Counted from the first letter of the stretch, positions 1 through 11,515 are shown. The stretch is 64,000 nt of DNA from Ephemerocybe angulata (GCA_013368325.1 JAACJK010000014.1:124001-188000); one strand, 5' to 3'. Notes: generated from the sequence alone by a model not told the origin. Translations and numbers: made by a program.

Positions 1-1041
1 TGACTTGGTGACCTCCTTCGCAGGTTTTGTCGACTTGGCCAGGGCCTCGTAGCTGACATCCTCGCCATTGGCCCTCTTCTCCCTGATCTCCGCGGCGACC
101 TGAGAGACCAGCGCCTCCCTGTTGACCTTCCTCTCCGCGACGAGCTTGAGGATATGCGAGCGTCTTGTCTGTGCGCCGGGGGTCGCGCGGAACGCGGCGG
201 AGCCGTGTCCAATCGTCTGGCGCAGCATCTCCTCCCTGCGCAGCGCGTCCATCGCCTCGATGGAGAACTCGGTCTCCATCCATTTCTTCCGCTCCTCTTT
301 CTTCTCCGGGGCCATATCCTCCAGACGGTGCGGGTAGTAGAAAGGGTCGACGAGACCGACGACAGTGCGCTTGTATGACCGGTGCGGCGTCTTGCCCTTT
401 ACGCGGTGCTCGGGGGAGTAGTAGTTGTCGGTGCGGATGTAGGTGGTCTTGACACCGTACACGGCATCGAGGTAGGAGCGGATGTCGGTCTTGGTGACGG
501 ACTTGGGGATACGGAAGGTCGCCTCGTAGGGATTGTACGGCTCTCCCGCGAGGGTATGGTTGCGCACGAGCTTGAACTCGATGTTGGGGAGGTACACGCG
601 CTGGCCGACGACCTTGACGAGCTGCGAGCCGTCCTCCTGCTTCTCCAGCGCGAAACCACGGATGCGCGAACGGCGGTCGTTGACGGAGCGTATCCACTGC
701 AGCGCTGAGATGGGCTCGCCGGCCTTGTCGAGGGGGATCTTGCTGAGGGCCTTGAGGCGGTTGTAGCGGGCGACCTCGCTGGGGGTGAGGCCTGAGGGGT
801 CGGCGTCTGTCTGTCCAGTCTGGAGGGGTCCAAACTTGTTGCGTCGGCGCAGGCGGACGGCCAGCGGCGCAGACGCGGTCCTGGCGACCTGGGCGGCCTC
901 AGGGAGCGCAGGCGCCGTCGAGTATTGGCGCAGCGAGCAGGCGAGACGCCGAAGTCCAAAAGCTTGCATCGTGTGGAGAAAGAAAGATTTGCCAACGCAA
1001 AATCGCGAACCGCCGAAACGGGTCCGGAGGGAGCGCGTCAT
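1..1041 (-). CDS. Mitochondrial large-subunit ribosomal protein uL23m (MRP20/MRPL23), 3' end off window
   Basis: Structural protein of the mitochondrial 54S ribosomal subunit, the uL23 family that lines the polypeptide exit tunnel. The frame is open without intron from the left edge to an ATG at 1039-1041. A second in-frame ATG lies at 967-969. Both give an Arg/Ser-rich, acid-free N-terminus (for example MQAFGLRRLACSLRQYS), as expected of a mitochondrial presequence. The body carries the uL23 core: VYLPNIEFKLVRN, then YEATFRIPKSVTKTDIRSYL, then a YGV(K)TTYIRT strand, followed by the fungal C-terminal extension rich in charged residues. About 347 codons are inside the window and the stop is to the left of it. 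The gene is divergent from the phosphoesterase gene with only 132 bp between the two starts. Which ATG is used is not decided by the sequence. Confidence 0.9.
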   Translation of the reverse strand, partial: MTRSLRTRFGGSRFCVGKSFFLHTMQAFGLRRLACSLRQYSTAPALPEAAQVARTASAPLAVRLRRRNKFGPLQTGQTDADPSGLTPSEVARYNRLKALSKIPLDKAGEPISALQWIRSVNDRRSRIRGFALEKQEDGSQLVKVVGQRVYLPNIEFKLVRNHTLAGEPYNPYEATFRIPKSVTKTDIRSYLDAVYGVKTTYIRTDNYYSPEHRVKGKTPHRSYKRTVVGLVDPFYYPHRLEDMAPEKKEERKKWMETEFSIEAMDALRREEMLRQTIGHGSAAFRATPGAQTRRSHILKLVAERKVNREALVSQVAAEIREKRANGEDVSYEALAKSTKPAKEVTKS

Positions 1042-1173
1042 GTGACCCCCGGACTCGTGGCGGCGTAACCCCGCAAACGTCAAGGGCTTGGATTCTATCT
1101 CTGCTGCTATTTACTATCGAGGACTGAAGTCGCTGCACCAAGTCCAGCACGCCTCCAAGGCTGGTTGCTCCAG
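1042..1173. promoter_or_regulatory. Compact divergent promoter between uL23m and the Dcr2-like gene
   Basis: Only 132 bp separate the start codons of the leftward ribosomal protein gene and the rightward phosphoesterase gene. Both core promoters and both 5' leaders must fit here, so regulation is probably shared. No TATA box is evident. If the inner ATG of uL23m (967-969) is used, the space grows to 204 bp. Confidence 0.5.
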
Positions 1174-3759
1174 ATGGTCTCCTGCGCAGGCTTCAAGTTT
1201 TTCAGAGGGATACGCTCCGTCTGCGTGCCCATAACAACCTTTATCGGCCTCAGCCTGCTCCTCACTTGGCTCTTCATCCTCTACCAACCGAATCATGGCC
1301 CCGGGAAGAAGCAGAAGATTAGCTGGCAGTCTTGGGAAAGCATCTTTGTGGACCAGAGCATCCCGTCGAGGCCTACGATCAACAAGCCGGGCAAGAACCA
1401 GACGCTCGAGACCGGCGCTGGGTCAGGGAGCGTGAAGACAGGGGTGGATTGGTGGAACGTGTCGAAACCGGAAAAGCAGATCGACTTCAATAGCTTGCCA
1501 CTGGATACTTGGTCTCCCCTGCTACCTCATGATACCGGTCGTACGTCTCCCTCCTATCGTCCGACTCTGCCGGGCTGACTGACGGTTAATTGATTGTTGG
1601 CTAGTCTCCGAAATCGCGGTCTCGAAATGTTTTATCGACCCCTCGTTAGCGGATGAACTGTGCAATCCAGAAACGACACAAGCGGACGATGCGATTCGAG
1701 GAAAGTGGGTCCGCGTATGGCCCAATCTGAACGCGGAGGGGGGATACATGTCCGGTTACCTAGTGAGCGCCAATCTTATATTCTCCTGGTCCACAACTAG
1801 ACCTTGTTGCAGAATCTATACTACCGACGCACCAGGAGACAAGATGTCGAACTTATAACAGACATCAAGCTACTCCCCGATCAGGAGCAGCCATCCTCTG
1901 ACCCGGAAGCAGACCATTGGCATATGGTGAAGACCTCCCTTCGTGCAGGCCGTTTGAGGCAACCGCCGCTGTTCCTTTGGTACAAGACTGGGAAGACTGC
2001 TGGAAGCATGACACACGAAGAGAAGCAGAACCTTATCACAGAGCTCGATGTGAACTACGGGGACGACGTTCCGTGGTATGGATTCGATAACCTGGAACCA
2101 CCGACGACGGAGAAGATGGGGAGGGTCCAGTCTACGCGCATCTCAATACGCAGGGGGGTGCATTGTGAGTTTCTCTATGATACATGCATCGAGCACTGAC
2201 TGACCGCGACGCGTAACAGTACCACCCCAAGCTCCACCTCTCCACTTCTCCCGGGACGGCAAGTTCAAAGTCCTCCAAGTCGCCGACTTGCACTACTCCG
2301 TCTCGCAAGGCGTCTGCCGCGACACCTTGCTCTCGCCCTGCGTCAACTCGGACAACCTCACCAACACCCTCATTGGGCACATGCTGGACGTCGAGAAGCC
2401 CGATCTCGTTGTGTTCAGTGGAGACCAGCTGAACGGGCAGGGCACCTCATGGGACGGGAAGAGCGTCCTGGCCAAGTTCGCGAAGGCGGTGATGGAGAGG
2501 AAGGTCCCGTGGGCTGCGGTGTTTGGGAACCATGATGAGGAGGATGGGTTGGCGAAGGAGTGGCAGGTTAATCTGATGAGGAGTTTGCCGTACAGTTTGG
2601 TGCATAGGGGACCAAAGGATATACATGGGGTCGGCAATTATCTGCTGAAGGTCAAGAGTGCAGATGCGTGAGTGATCCATTAAGTACTTGCAGTTTGACA
2701 TCTAATCTCGTTCACATCCAGGTCCAAGACACATCTACTTACCCTCTACTTTTTGGATTCTGGTTCCTACTCTAGTGGATTCAGTGATTTCTTTGGCTTG
2801 TTCCATGCTACAGAGTATGATTGGATTCGACAGGTACGCAGTGATATCCGGCTTGTCTATCTACGCGATTGACATCATAGTATAGAGCCAAATTGACTGG
2901 TTCCTGCAAGAGTCGGGTATGACATTCCTTCATTAACGCTTTGACATAGATCTAATGCGAACGATATCCAGCAACCATCTCGCCGATTCAGCGACCATTC
3001 TCGCCAGACACTGGAAAGGACATGGGTGACATATGGAAACGTCAAGATATTTCAGACCAGATAACACCGACAACGTCGAAGTTGGCGAAACCCAATGCCA
3101 TGATGTTTTTCCACATGCCGCTGTACGTCCTCTCATTTCCTTTACCTCCGCATTTCGGCTTACTTTGACTGGGTGACCGACAGACCAGAGACATACAATA
3201 AGGCTGACACCGACCCACGCACGGGCAAGTCATTAGACGTCGGTATCAGCGGGCAGGAGACGGCTGGCAACGCAAAGAAAAATGATGGGTTCTTCGAGAA
3301 GGGTATCTTGAAGGCGTTGGAGAGCGATCATACGAGCCATGAAGACATCCCCGAGGTGAAGGTTATTGGGAATGGACATTGTCACTGTAAGTTTCGACTG
3401 CGCTTTGACTGGTCGTGTTGCTTAACATTGGTTTCGTAGTGACGGAGAACTGTCGCCGTGTGAACGGCGTATGGTTCTGCTTTGGTGGTGGAGGGTATGT
3501 TTTCCTCTTGCTCTAGGGGGTGTTGACTAATGACCGCTGAATTAATAGCTCCTACTCGGGATATGGCAAGATTGGGCAAGTCGGAAGTCTAATATTCTGT
3601 TATTCTTTGCTGACAGTGTAAATGCGCAGGTTCGACCGCCGATTCCGGGTGTTTGAGATCTCAGATTATGGGGAGACCATCCGCACATACAAGCGGACAG
3701 AGAAGGACGAGGTGGTGGATAGCATGCTTCTGGCTGGACCGGGGGCGCCACAGTTGTGA
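1174..3759 (+). CDS. Dcr2-type calcineurin-like metallophosphoesterase, membrane-anchored
   Basis: Metal-dependent phosphatase of the Dcr2/PPA29 branch of the calcineurin-like family; yeast Dcr2 acts in cell-cycle (Sic1) and unfolded-protein signalling. The ATG at 1174 opens a short basic N-terminus and one membrane anchor (about residues 14-37), then a Lys/Ser-rich linker. The metal-binding blocks are all present in order: DLHYS, FSGDQ, FGNHDE, then a FFHMPL block and GNGHCH near the C-terminus. The protein ends DSMLLAGPGAPQL at the TGA 3757-3759. I traced about ten short introns; the first are 1541-1604 and 1763-1812. Exons join in frame, so the gene looks intact. The biological substrate cannot be read from sequence. 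Confidence 0.88.
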
Positions 3760-4008
3760 GATGCATGGATGGATCTGTAGCGTATTTGTATATTATACTA
3801 AGTTATCGGCAATCGTAGTACATATTTTTATCTGGCTGGAGCGCTGGCCGCCACTCGCCCACGTTTAATTCTGGCTGCCGCCCTCCTGGTCCCATAAGAG
3901 GCCGAATGCGGAAGGAGCCTCTCACAATTGGGTAGGTCCCCCGCAAGTGAGCTCCTGATCTTCTTCCATCTCCTTCCAGAACGTCCGTCCCCGCTCTCCC
4001 TGAGCTCC

Positions 4009-7000
4009 ATGTCGTCCAGAGGCCAGCAGCAAGCCAACGGCCATTCCAGGCGCGATGCCCACTCCTCCATATCCTCCGCGACGAGCACAGGCTCCAGTCG
4101 CACAGACCGTGCGGCAAGCACTCGCAGCGGCGCCAATGTGAGTTCAGTTCGAGTCTGGCACTAGCAGCTAGCCACGTTCTGACGTCGACATCGTGAAGCC
4201 TGCAGTCGAGTCCGCCGTCACCCGCCTCCTCGTCTCTATCAAGGCCCTCCTCGAGTCCCTCACGCAATGGAGCCAGTCAAGAGTCGACGAGAACTATGTG
4301 AGCGACGTTTACGTCCGCCTCGGGAACGACTTCAATGCGGCTGTCGCCGCCTTCGCCGCCTTCAACATCGATATGGCGTGAGTCGTCCGCATCTCTCTTT
4401 CACTGTATCCAAGTGCCTGACTCTCTTTCCGGAACTTGTGTAAACAGAGAGCTCGTATCGGTGCCGGAGGATCTGCGGGCCATCCTAGAGCAGTGCCTCG
4501 CAGAGGAAGCGACCGCTGAGAACCTCGAGATATACCTCCCAGAAGTACGCCAGATTATCACCAACCTCCTGCAAGGCCTGCGCGCGAAGCAATCGATCTA
4601 TCGCAGAATTGTGTCGGACCATCGGCACCGTTCAGGCGACGGTGCCCAGGGCCCAGGGCACGAGCGAACAGCGTCCAAAGCACGCACACATAAATCGCAC
4701 GCGTCAGTCTCCCGGTCGGTAGCGGAGGACGATGGGGGGAACAGGCAGGATGGCGGCGCGGGCAGCCTGTCGCGGAGAAGTGCAGCTGGCTCAACACGCA
4801 ACAGGAGGGACGTCAACTCGCAACAGGTCAACAACAACAACGAGCCTTTTGTCGGTGGGTTCGCCCCCACCATCGCTGAATACCACGCAGGCACCGAGGC
4901 CCAGACGATACCGGATAGACGCTCTTCCCCCCGACCACTGCCTCCGCCAGGCGAGCGTACAACATCGCCTCAGCCACCATCACTCCCCGAATTATCTTTA
5001 GCAGACACATCGGCTTCGACAACGCCATTCCCGACCGACGATCAAACTCCCACCGCTCCACCATCTACGATCCAAACACCTCAAGTGCCCGCTACTGTGA
5101 AAAGATACTCCCTCGTCGACCGGCCCACTGCGACTTCACCTCCCCCCACCCTGCCGACCGTGAATGTCGTCGAACCCTCCAGCCCAACCCCGGATCTAAC
5201 AACAACAACATCGAATATCAACGGCTCAACATCCCCCTCGACCGAAAACATCCCGCTCGAGCCCTCCCCGGCCGTTGCGAACTCGCTTGCCGCACTGAAG
5301 AAGAACGACGTGCTCGAACGGCGCGCGTCGAAACGCTTCTCAATATACAATATCTCCAAGATGACGGGCGCCTCGACGACGCGCGAGCGCTCGGTGAGGA
5401 ACCACCCGAACCGGCGGTCGTTGGCGTCGAATGCGCCGCCAACGGCGACGGAGCTGGAGGTGCTGACGGAGGAGGCTGATGAGGAGGCCGAGATGCCGAT
5501 GCAGGCCGCGTCGAGGAGCAGGCCAATATCGAGGGTGGCCAGTCCGGAGCGGCCTGCGAAGGCGGAGTCGTCGACCTCGGCTGGGAGGAGGCCGGTGGTG
5601 TCGCCCACGAAGGCTCCGGAGGTGTTGCCTTCGCCACCGGAGATGGATGCGGTGTCGAATCGCGAAGGGAGTTCGTCTCGAATCACGGTGTTCTTGCAGC
5701 TGGGGAGGGAAGTTAAGAAGGTTGCTATTGAGCCCCCGTTGTCATTCGCATCGTTGCGAGTGCTGTTTGTGGATAAGTTTTCGTATAACCCTGGGCAGGA
5801 CAACTTTCCAGCCATCTACATTCGAGATCCATCTAGCGGGGTTCAGTACGAGCTTGAGGATGTGGAGGAAGTCCAGGACAAATGTCTTCTTTCACTAAAC
5901 ATTGAAGGTACGTTTCTCCGTACTTAGGTCGCATTGCAATAGATACTAACTCTGGGATGCAGCACTCGACCAAATCAAGCAGCACATTGACTCGCAAATG
6001 TCTGCGCTCTCACAGGATATCAAGGATCTCAAGACAGCTGTCGCGAGCTCCCAGAAACAGGTAGTTATGACTCCGATGATGGGAGACATGACCATCCAGC
6101 CATTAGCAGAAAGCACCCCTGCTCGACCCAGTGATCGCCAATTCCAGCACGTCGCACGCAGACTTTCCCGCTTCGTCGGCAAAGATCCATCCATGATCGC
6201 GTCTATGGTCACACAACAGAGCTCACCTCCCACAAACTACGTCATGCCCCAAATCACCGGAGGGTCGATGCTGCAGCAGCAGATGACGGGCGCCTCTGTG
6301 ATGTCTGAGTACACAGGGCGTGTGGTGCAGGATCTGAAGACGCAGTTCGACGAAGTGCAGAACCTGCGGCGAGACCTTGCGACACTGCGGCAGATCTACA
6401 CGGAGTTCATGAAGAGCACGAAGGAGACGCTCGGGACGCTGCGTTCGCAGACACAGTCTGTGAAGCAGCTTGCGACTACGAACATCGGCGGTGCGCGTGC
6501 GTACATCGACTCTGGGAAGAAGAAGCTCGACGCGCGCAGTCAGGATGTGCTTACGGACGTTGAGAAGCTGCAGGACACCGTCGAGCGCGTCAAGGACGAC
6601 GTGATCAAGCGCAACACGACGCCCAAGCCTGCGTACTTCAAAGGCATATTGAAGGACATCGAGGCGACAGCTGCGGAGCTTGAGAGCTTGAAGGAGCACA
6701 TAAAGACGGTGAAGCCAATGTGGAAGAAGACGTGGGAGGAGGAGCTGCAGAATATCGTGGAGGAGCAGCAGTTCTTGACGCATCAGGAAGAATTCTTGAG
6801 CGACTTGGTGGAGGATCACAAGGCTGTGATGGAGATCTATGGACATGTGGAAAAGATTGTGAGTCTGCGAGGACCGCAGACGAATGGGCCGACGAGGGTG
6901 CGCGGGCGAGGGCCGGCATTCCGCCCTCCGCCGCCGGAGGAGGGGCACAATGGGCTGAGCACGGTCATGCTCGAGATCCGCGGGGCCCAGGTCGATCCGG

Positions 7001-7263
7001 AGAAGCGTCTGAAGGCGATTGAGGAGAGCCAGCGGAATAGGGAGCTGGAGAAGAGTATGAAGGGCGATGATATGCAGTTGGAGTTGCAGGAGTTTGTGGG
7101 GCAGAAGAAACTGAGGATGACTGGGGGTGCGGAAGAGGTGGAGAGGTTGAGGCAGAAGAAGGACGAGATGAATTTGAAGACGATGTTCAACCCAGGGAAT
7201 TCGCTGCCCTCACTGCACGTTGGGGGTGAGGAAACAGGGAACTTTGATCCGCCATCACCGTAG
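4009..7263 (+). CDS. Bud6/Aip3-type actin-interacting polarity protein
   Basis: Homologue of yeast Bud6/Aip3, a formin (Bni1) cofactor that promotes actin-cable nucleation at polarity sites. The ATG at 4009 starts a Ser-rich N-terminus; a conserved helical segment (AVESAVTRLLVSIKALLESL) follows, then about 400 residues of low-complexity Pro/Ser/Thr sequence. The C-terminal half is the AIP3 domain: it begins ITVFLQLGREVKKVAIEPPL, continues through YELEDVEEVQDKCLLSLNIE, and becomes a long coiled-coil. Introns are 4138-4171, 4378-4447 and 5908-5962, giving 1,031 residues. The first intron would be only 34 nt, unusually short, and this junction is the weak point of the model; phase and acceptor fit. 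The 3' end at TAG 7261-7263 is clear. Confidence 0.9.
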
Positions 7264-7829
7264 TCGAGGGTGCTAGGTGCGAATGTGCGTTTTAGAGTTG
7301 GACGGGCCAGGGACCCATGGTCGTTCCGTGCGATTGGTGAAGAAGATGGAAAGGGTGCGATGTTATGACGTTTGTCAGCCGATTGCCTCCTCCTATCTCT
7401 TAGTTTCTTCGAATGCGTGCGTATGCAGTTGACTGGCTTTTTGGACCTCTTCTTTCTTGGTTTTAGCTGCTGTTGCTAACGATACTCTTTCCCTTTTTTC
7501 GCGTAATTATTCTATCCTTGTTTGCACTATTCACGGAGCTCCTTCTTGCAATGCACAGTGCCCACTCGGTCATTAGACATGAGCTCGACATTTCGCATCC
7601 ATCCTTTCTAACTAGTCAGCAGGCCTAGGCTTTCAAGTTCAACTCCAAGTATCATGGACTGTAGGCTTCTCAGGATGAAGGTGGTTTGCAGCTTATGAAT
7701 GCATGGCGTTCTATGGACGCTACCAGACGCTACCTGCCTCGACTAATTCTCTCTAGGTGTACGTGCTCCACAGTCCCAGACTAGTACTTGTTGCCAGCAG
7801 ACCCTGAATGCGATAACTCATCCTTGGCT
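7264..7829. other. Intergenic, 3' flank of the Bud6 gene
   Basis: No gene is supported here. The first 250 bases are T-rich and look like a 3' untranslated region and termination zone. The rest has no coding signal that I trust. Confidence 0.5.
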
Positions 7830-9083
7830 CATTGGGTCGATCTTCAGTCGTCGGGGATCCACATAGTACAGTACGGTCAGACAGTCGCGTCAAGTGACCG
7901 ACATGTTTTCCGATGGCTCGGTGAGTCATTGTTACTTCTTTACCCTCCAGCGAACGATACGAACCATCTAGTACTCCTTTCAGTCGCATTTGTCCGCGGT
8001 TGCCAGCTCATCAATCTGGTTTTTATAACTGACAATGCATGGCGTGTCCTCGTGCTTGGGTTCATACACCCCTCAAATCTCTTCCGAACAGCCCCCCTCC
8101 TACTGCAGCTGTAACACCCATCATCAACGGTGTTGGTCAGTACTCTCTCTTCCTGTAGATGATGTACTTGAACGCGAGGATTGACGCTTCGATTTACAGC
8201 CGCCTTCTCCGTTCAAATGTTTTTTGCATGGTCAGCCCTCTATCAATCTCAGTTAGATGCCAATTGACACTTACGTTACTGTCACCCGAAGGAAAATCTT
8301 TACTCTGGGTGCAAAGGTCAAGTTTGTTAGCGCCGTGTCTGCGTTGATCGCTTGCGTAAGTAGTGTTGACCTTCATACTGGGCCACACTCAAAAAGTGCA
8401 ATCGTACTCTCGTAGATTTCTACCGTTGGCTTATAGGAGGAGCTATTGGTATCGGCGTGCAGGTCTGTTTTCTCTGTTTTCTGATGACTTGCCGTTCGTT
8501 ACTCAATCCACGCCACAACTTACAGTTCACCATCATCAACCGAGATATCCTCAAAATGTATAAGCTCAAGACCCCCATAACTGTCCATCTGACAGCCAAC
8601 CTGGTCGCCTATCTCTCCACCACTTGCTTCATGATCTCTATTGTGTGTTTCTCTTTCAGGCAGTCCATCCGAGACCACTGGACGCTAACTTTGAACTAGC
8701 TCATGCACTGCAAAGAGAACACCAGCTTCGGTTCGACGAAAACACTCCTTAACTTCTCTCCTTGTCAACACGGTTGAAAACGGTCTTATCACCCTCCTTC
8801 TGAATTAGCGCCCAAACCTTCGATCTCCCTCTCCGACACCGACGGCTTCATAACCGGCTCAAGCGTCGCACGCCACGATCTTCAGCGGTCCGTATGGCAT
8901 GGCGCTGCTCCTCAATTCCAATTGAACGTCCTTCGCACCAAGAGCGACTCGCAAAGCGACCCACTGGACCATTCAAGGAGTCTAAAGGGTGTGCCCGAGA
9001 TTATGGCGTCAGTCTCTACACAGGTTCACAAAGGCCAAGTGCAGAGCTATCCTGACAAAAGCGAGTCGTTTGTGCGGATGTAG
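7830..9083 (+). pseudogene. Decayed DUF6534-type multi-pass membrane protein gene
   Basis: Not one open frame, but a string of exon-like pieces matching the agaricomycete DUF6534 membrane family in the right order. The pieces are: VFITDNAWRVLVLGF (about 8014-8061); PTAAVTPIINGV (about 8098-8134); AFSVQMFFAW followed by KIFTLGAKVKFVSAVSAL; GGAIGIGVQ (about 8435); NRDILKMYKLKTPITVHLTA (8531 onward); SFGSTKTLLN; LLVNTVENGLIT; and a Ser-rich tail closing at TAG 9081-9083. Several joints look like real introns (for example 8643-8700, ending ctaactttgaactag). At others the frame breaks without a splice site: in the C-run near 8090, near 8430 and near 8760. The last transmembrane helix and its usual following segment are missing between about 8805 and 8812. 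An N-terminus is only faintly visible. I infer a pseudogene. Confidence 0.65.
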
Positions 9084-10103
9084 ACGTGTGGAGAGGTTGC
9101 AGTTAGTTGAAACTGCTTTCGACTCTCGCCCATTCCATTCATTTCCTGGGTTCCCCTGTACCCCCCTCCTCCCTTTCTCTGGGTTGTTCTGTACCGATAA
9201 AATACCATACACAACACGCGTGCGACTATCGCTACCGTATATTTATCTCCCATCCATAGGTATACCTTATTCTCCCCATAGCCATGATAGTTCTTTTAGT
9301 ACCCCTCGAGCAACCGTGTATTGTAATACAGACTGTGCTATCCAAGTCAGCGTTTCTATAATCACCCCTCTTCAAACTTCAGTCTTGCGCCACGCAAATC
9401 ATATTAAGCCGGGGAGTGCGCAGATCCTGTCTGATGGCTTTGACAGCCGCCAATGTATACTCGAGTACCATTACGTGTATCCAAGGATCTACTCTGCCTG
9501 ACGCTGCTTGCTTCGTCAAATCTTCTCCGTTTCCTTCTAGGCCCTCCTAAGGCAATCATACAGTACCTCATCCAGGCGCGTCACAGAGCCTATAAATATT
9601 TACCATCCGTATCGGCGACCGCACATCGCGAAGGGGTCCGCTTCCAGGTGCACAGAATTTAAACGGGTTTCTCGCTTCAAGTCTGGGTAACAGCTTCCCA
9701 CTATAGAGCCCTGAGACGAGCAGCTTGCCCTATACCATGACATGCTGTGATCCCCGGGCAGTGCTTTGAAAGGGTATGTAGCTCCCTTGAACCCCGGATA
9801 CATAGCCAGCCCTTGGCATAACTTAAAGCGCTCAGATCCGGAGCTCCTGCGAAGACATAGGGATTGTAAGGGCGAAAACAGAAGGTCATAGTAATTCGTT
9901 CAAATCGTTGGTCATGGTACATGGAAAGCAGTGAGAAGAACCATGGTCGTGAGTAGGGTGTGTAAGGCATATCGAGGTGTGCATGTCGAAAGAGTGAAGG
10001 ACTTGTCAATGGGTTGGCGCTAGGGCGGAGGGGATGAGAGCGGCTGAAAGTAGTAATGGCAGTTCCTTCAGGAGACCGAGATGAAATGTGTGCGGTGTGG
10101 TGC
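9084..10103. other. Intergenic, about 1 kb without a supported gene
   Basis: Short open frames exist on both strands but none has family signature, splice structure or codon bias. The right part (about 9,700-10,100) is probably the 3' region of the small leftward candidate gene that ends at 10104. Confidence 0.4.
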
Positions 10104-10438
10104 TTAGGCGCGGGTGGGTACGAGGTCGAACTCGGGGTCTTCGTCAATGAGACAGTCGAACTCGCTGGGCGCCCTGGAGACCTTAGAGGGCCCTGAGGAG
10201 AGGCGCCTGTTGAAGCTGACTGCTCTTGCGCGGGCTTTGGTGGAGAATTCGGTTGACCACCGGTGTGATCGCTGTGAGCTAGGGCTGGCTCTGCAGGGAC
10301 TTTAGTCACAATTCTCCCCTATCACCCCTAATGGAGAGGAACGTACGGTGGGGTAGACCGTTTGCCTGGCTCTCCTGGAAGGCGGACGCGTCCAGGGGTC
10401 ATGATGAGATAAGAAAGGCTGAAGGGAAAGAAAGTCAT
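10104..10438 (-). CDS. Candidate small intron-containing gene, 95-residue hypothetical protein
   Basis: I do not recognise the product. The ATG at 10436-10438 begins MTFFPFSLSYLIMTPGRVRL; an in-frame ATG at 10400-10402 is an alternative. Exon 1 ends at 10347. A 47-nt intron (10300-10346, donor GTACGT) joins in frame to exon 2, which closes at TAA 10104-10106. The C-terminus is acidic and ordered-looking: SEFDCLIDEDPEFDLVPTRA. A central RAVSF matches the generic PP1-docking pattern [RK]-x-[VI]-x-[FW], which is weak evidence on its own. A good TATAAA lies on the same strand at 10498-10503, about 60 bases upstream of the ATG. Weak points are the lack of a clear branch site and the short length. 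Confidence 0.4.
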
Positions 10439-11203
10439 GATGCGGGGTGTCCTGGGGTATCGCTGGGAGAAGAAAGGCTCTGGTATCGTCGCAGAGCTTT
10501 ATAGAGCCTTCGACCGTCCACGACCGGTAGGAAGGAAGTCGTCGGAAGTCGTGCCACTGATGAAGGAGCGGTCAAAACCCAGAGCTTGAGTATAGAGTTT
10601 TCCGGCGCTCGCTATATAGCCTGCGCCGTGCCTGCTCCTGGGGTCAAAGATCCAGAGTCTGTCTCAGCAGAGCCGAGCTGACCGTTTCCAAGGGCCGTGC
10701 GCGAGTTCGGTTGCGGTATGGCGAGAACAGAACAATGGCCTCCGAGTCCGGACAGGGGAACCGCGATCGTCTCTAATTGCACTCAGGGGCCCTCCTGCCC
10801 AAAGCGGAGTGCGAAGCGGCACGTGGATCATCGCCACGGCAACACCGCCATCATTCTCCGCTGGAGAGTGGAGTCGTGGTGGCCCTTTCACCAGCTTTTG
10901 GCCCTGCCGCCTGGGGCTCCTCGGGTGACGATAATCCCTGAAAAGTTTCCGAAGTTCAAGCACACATGCGCATGACGGCTCCTCGGTTTTCAACCCAAGT
11001 CCTCGAAAGGCAACCGACGTAATAAATGAAGTCACTTTGCCCCAGTGTTCGCTTGCCGTTTCGACATACAACTTGGAAAATGCAGTGGAGGCTTGGTCCT
11101 GAAGATGATAAAAACACCACGCTAAATGTAATATCGCCTGATCATCCCTTTGGGCCCCCATATATCATCGCCTGCAATTTACCCCTCCGACGAGACGACC
11201 ACC
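10439..11203. other. Shared upstream region of two divergent small-gene candidates
   Basis: 765 bases between the two divergent small-gene candidates. It contains a palindromic gctatatagc at about 10611-10620 and no supported open frame of its own. Confidence 0.35.
10498..10503 (-). promoter_or_regulatory. TATA box for the small leftward gene
   Basis: TATAAA on the minus strand inside GGCTCTATAAAGC, about 60 bases upstream of the proposed ATG at 10438. This spacing leaves about 30 bases for a leader after a typical start site. Confidence 0.4.
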
Positions 11204-11515
11204 ATGAACGAGGTTTCTCCATCACTTGAACAGATCGACTACTTTAACATCGGGGTGCGTTCACGGCGCAACGAGACAAAGTCTGTGCCGACAATAAGGG
11301 TACAGTCGCCAGCAGCCCCACAGACATCCCAGCGAGCATCGCAGGAGAAGTGTAAGTGAGTTTATTAGCCTATCCTTGACGACGAATTGACTTCTTTTTG
11401 TCACGGAAACTTCGCAGGCGCACATCGGAGACCTCAACCACGTTCGCTAGAATCTACTCGTGATATGGCTCAGCATAAAGACACAATGTACGCTCTCGTA
11501 TCTGGCTGTGGTTAG
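11204..11515 (+). CDS. Candidate small intron-containing gene, 81-residue hypothetical protein
   Basis: I do not recognise the product. The ATG at 11204 sits in a good fungal start context (cgaccaccATGA) and opens MNEVSPSLEQIDYFNIGVRS. A consensus intron (donor GTAAGT, 11352-11417, 66 nt) joins in phase to a second exon ending at TAG 11513-11515. If the intron is retained, the frame stops three codons later and gives 52 residues. The protein is basic and Ser/Gln-rich with no signal peptide or membrane segment. A TATATA lies about 44 bases upstream, at about 11160. No homology can be claimed; transcript evidence is needed before treating it as a gene. Confidence 0.3.

Noticed and set aside
8989..9501. 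170-codon plus-strand open frame
   Set aside because: Overlaps the tail of the DUF6534 relic in another phase; composition is that of UTR sequence, with no family signature.
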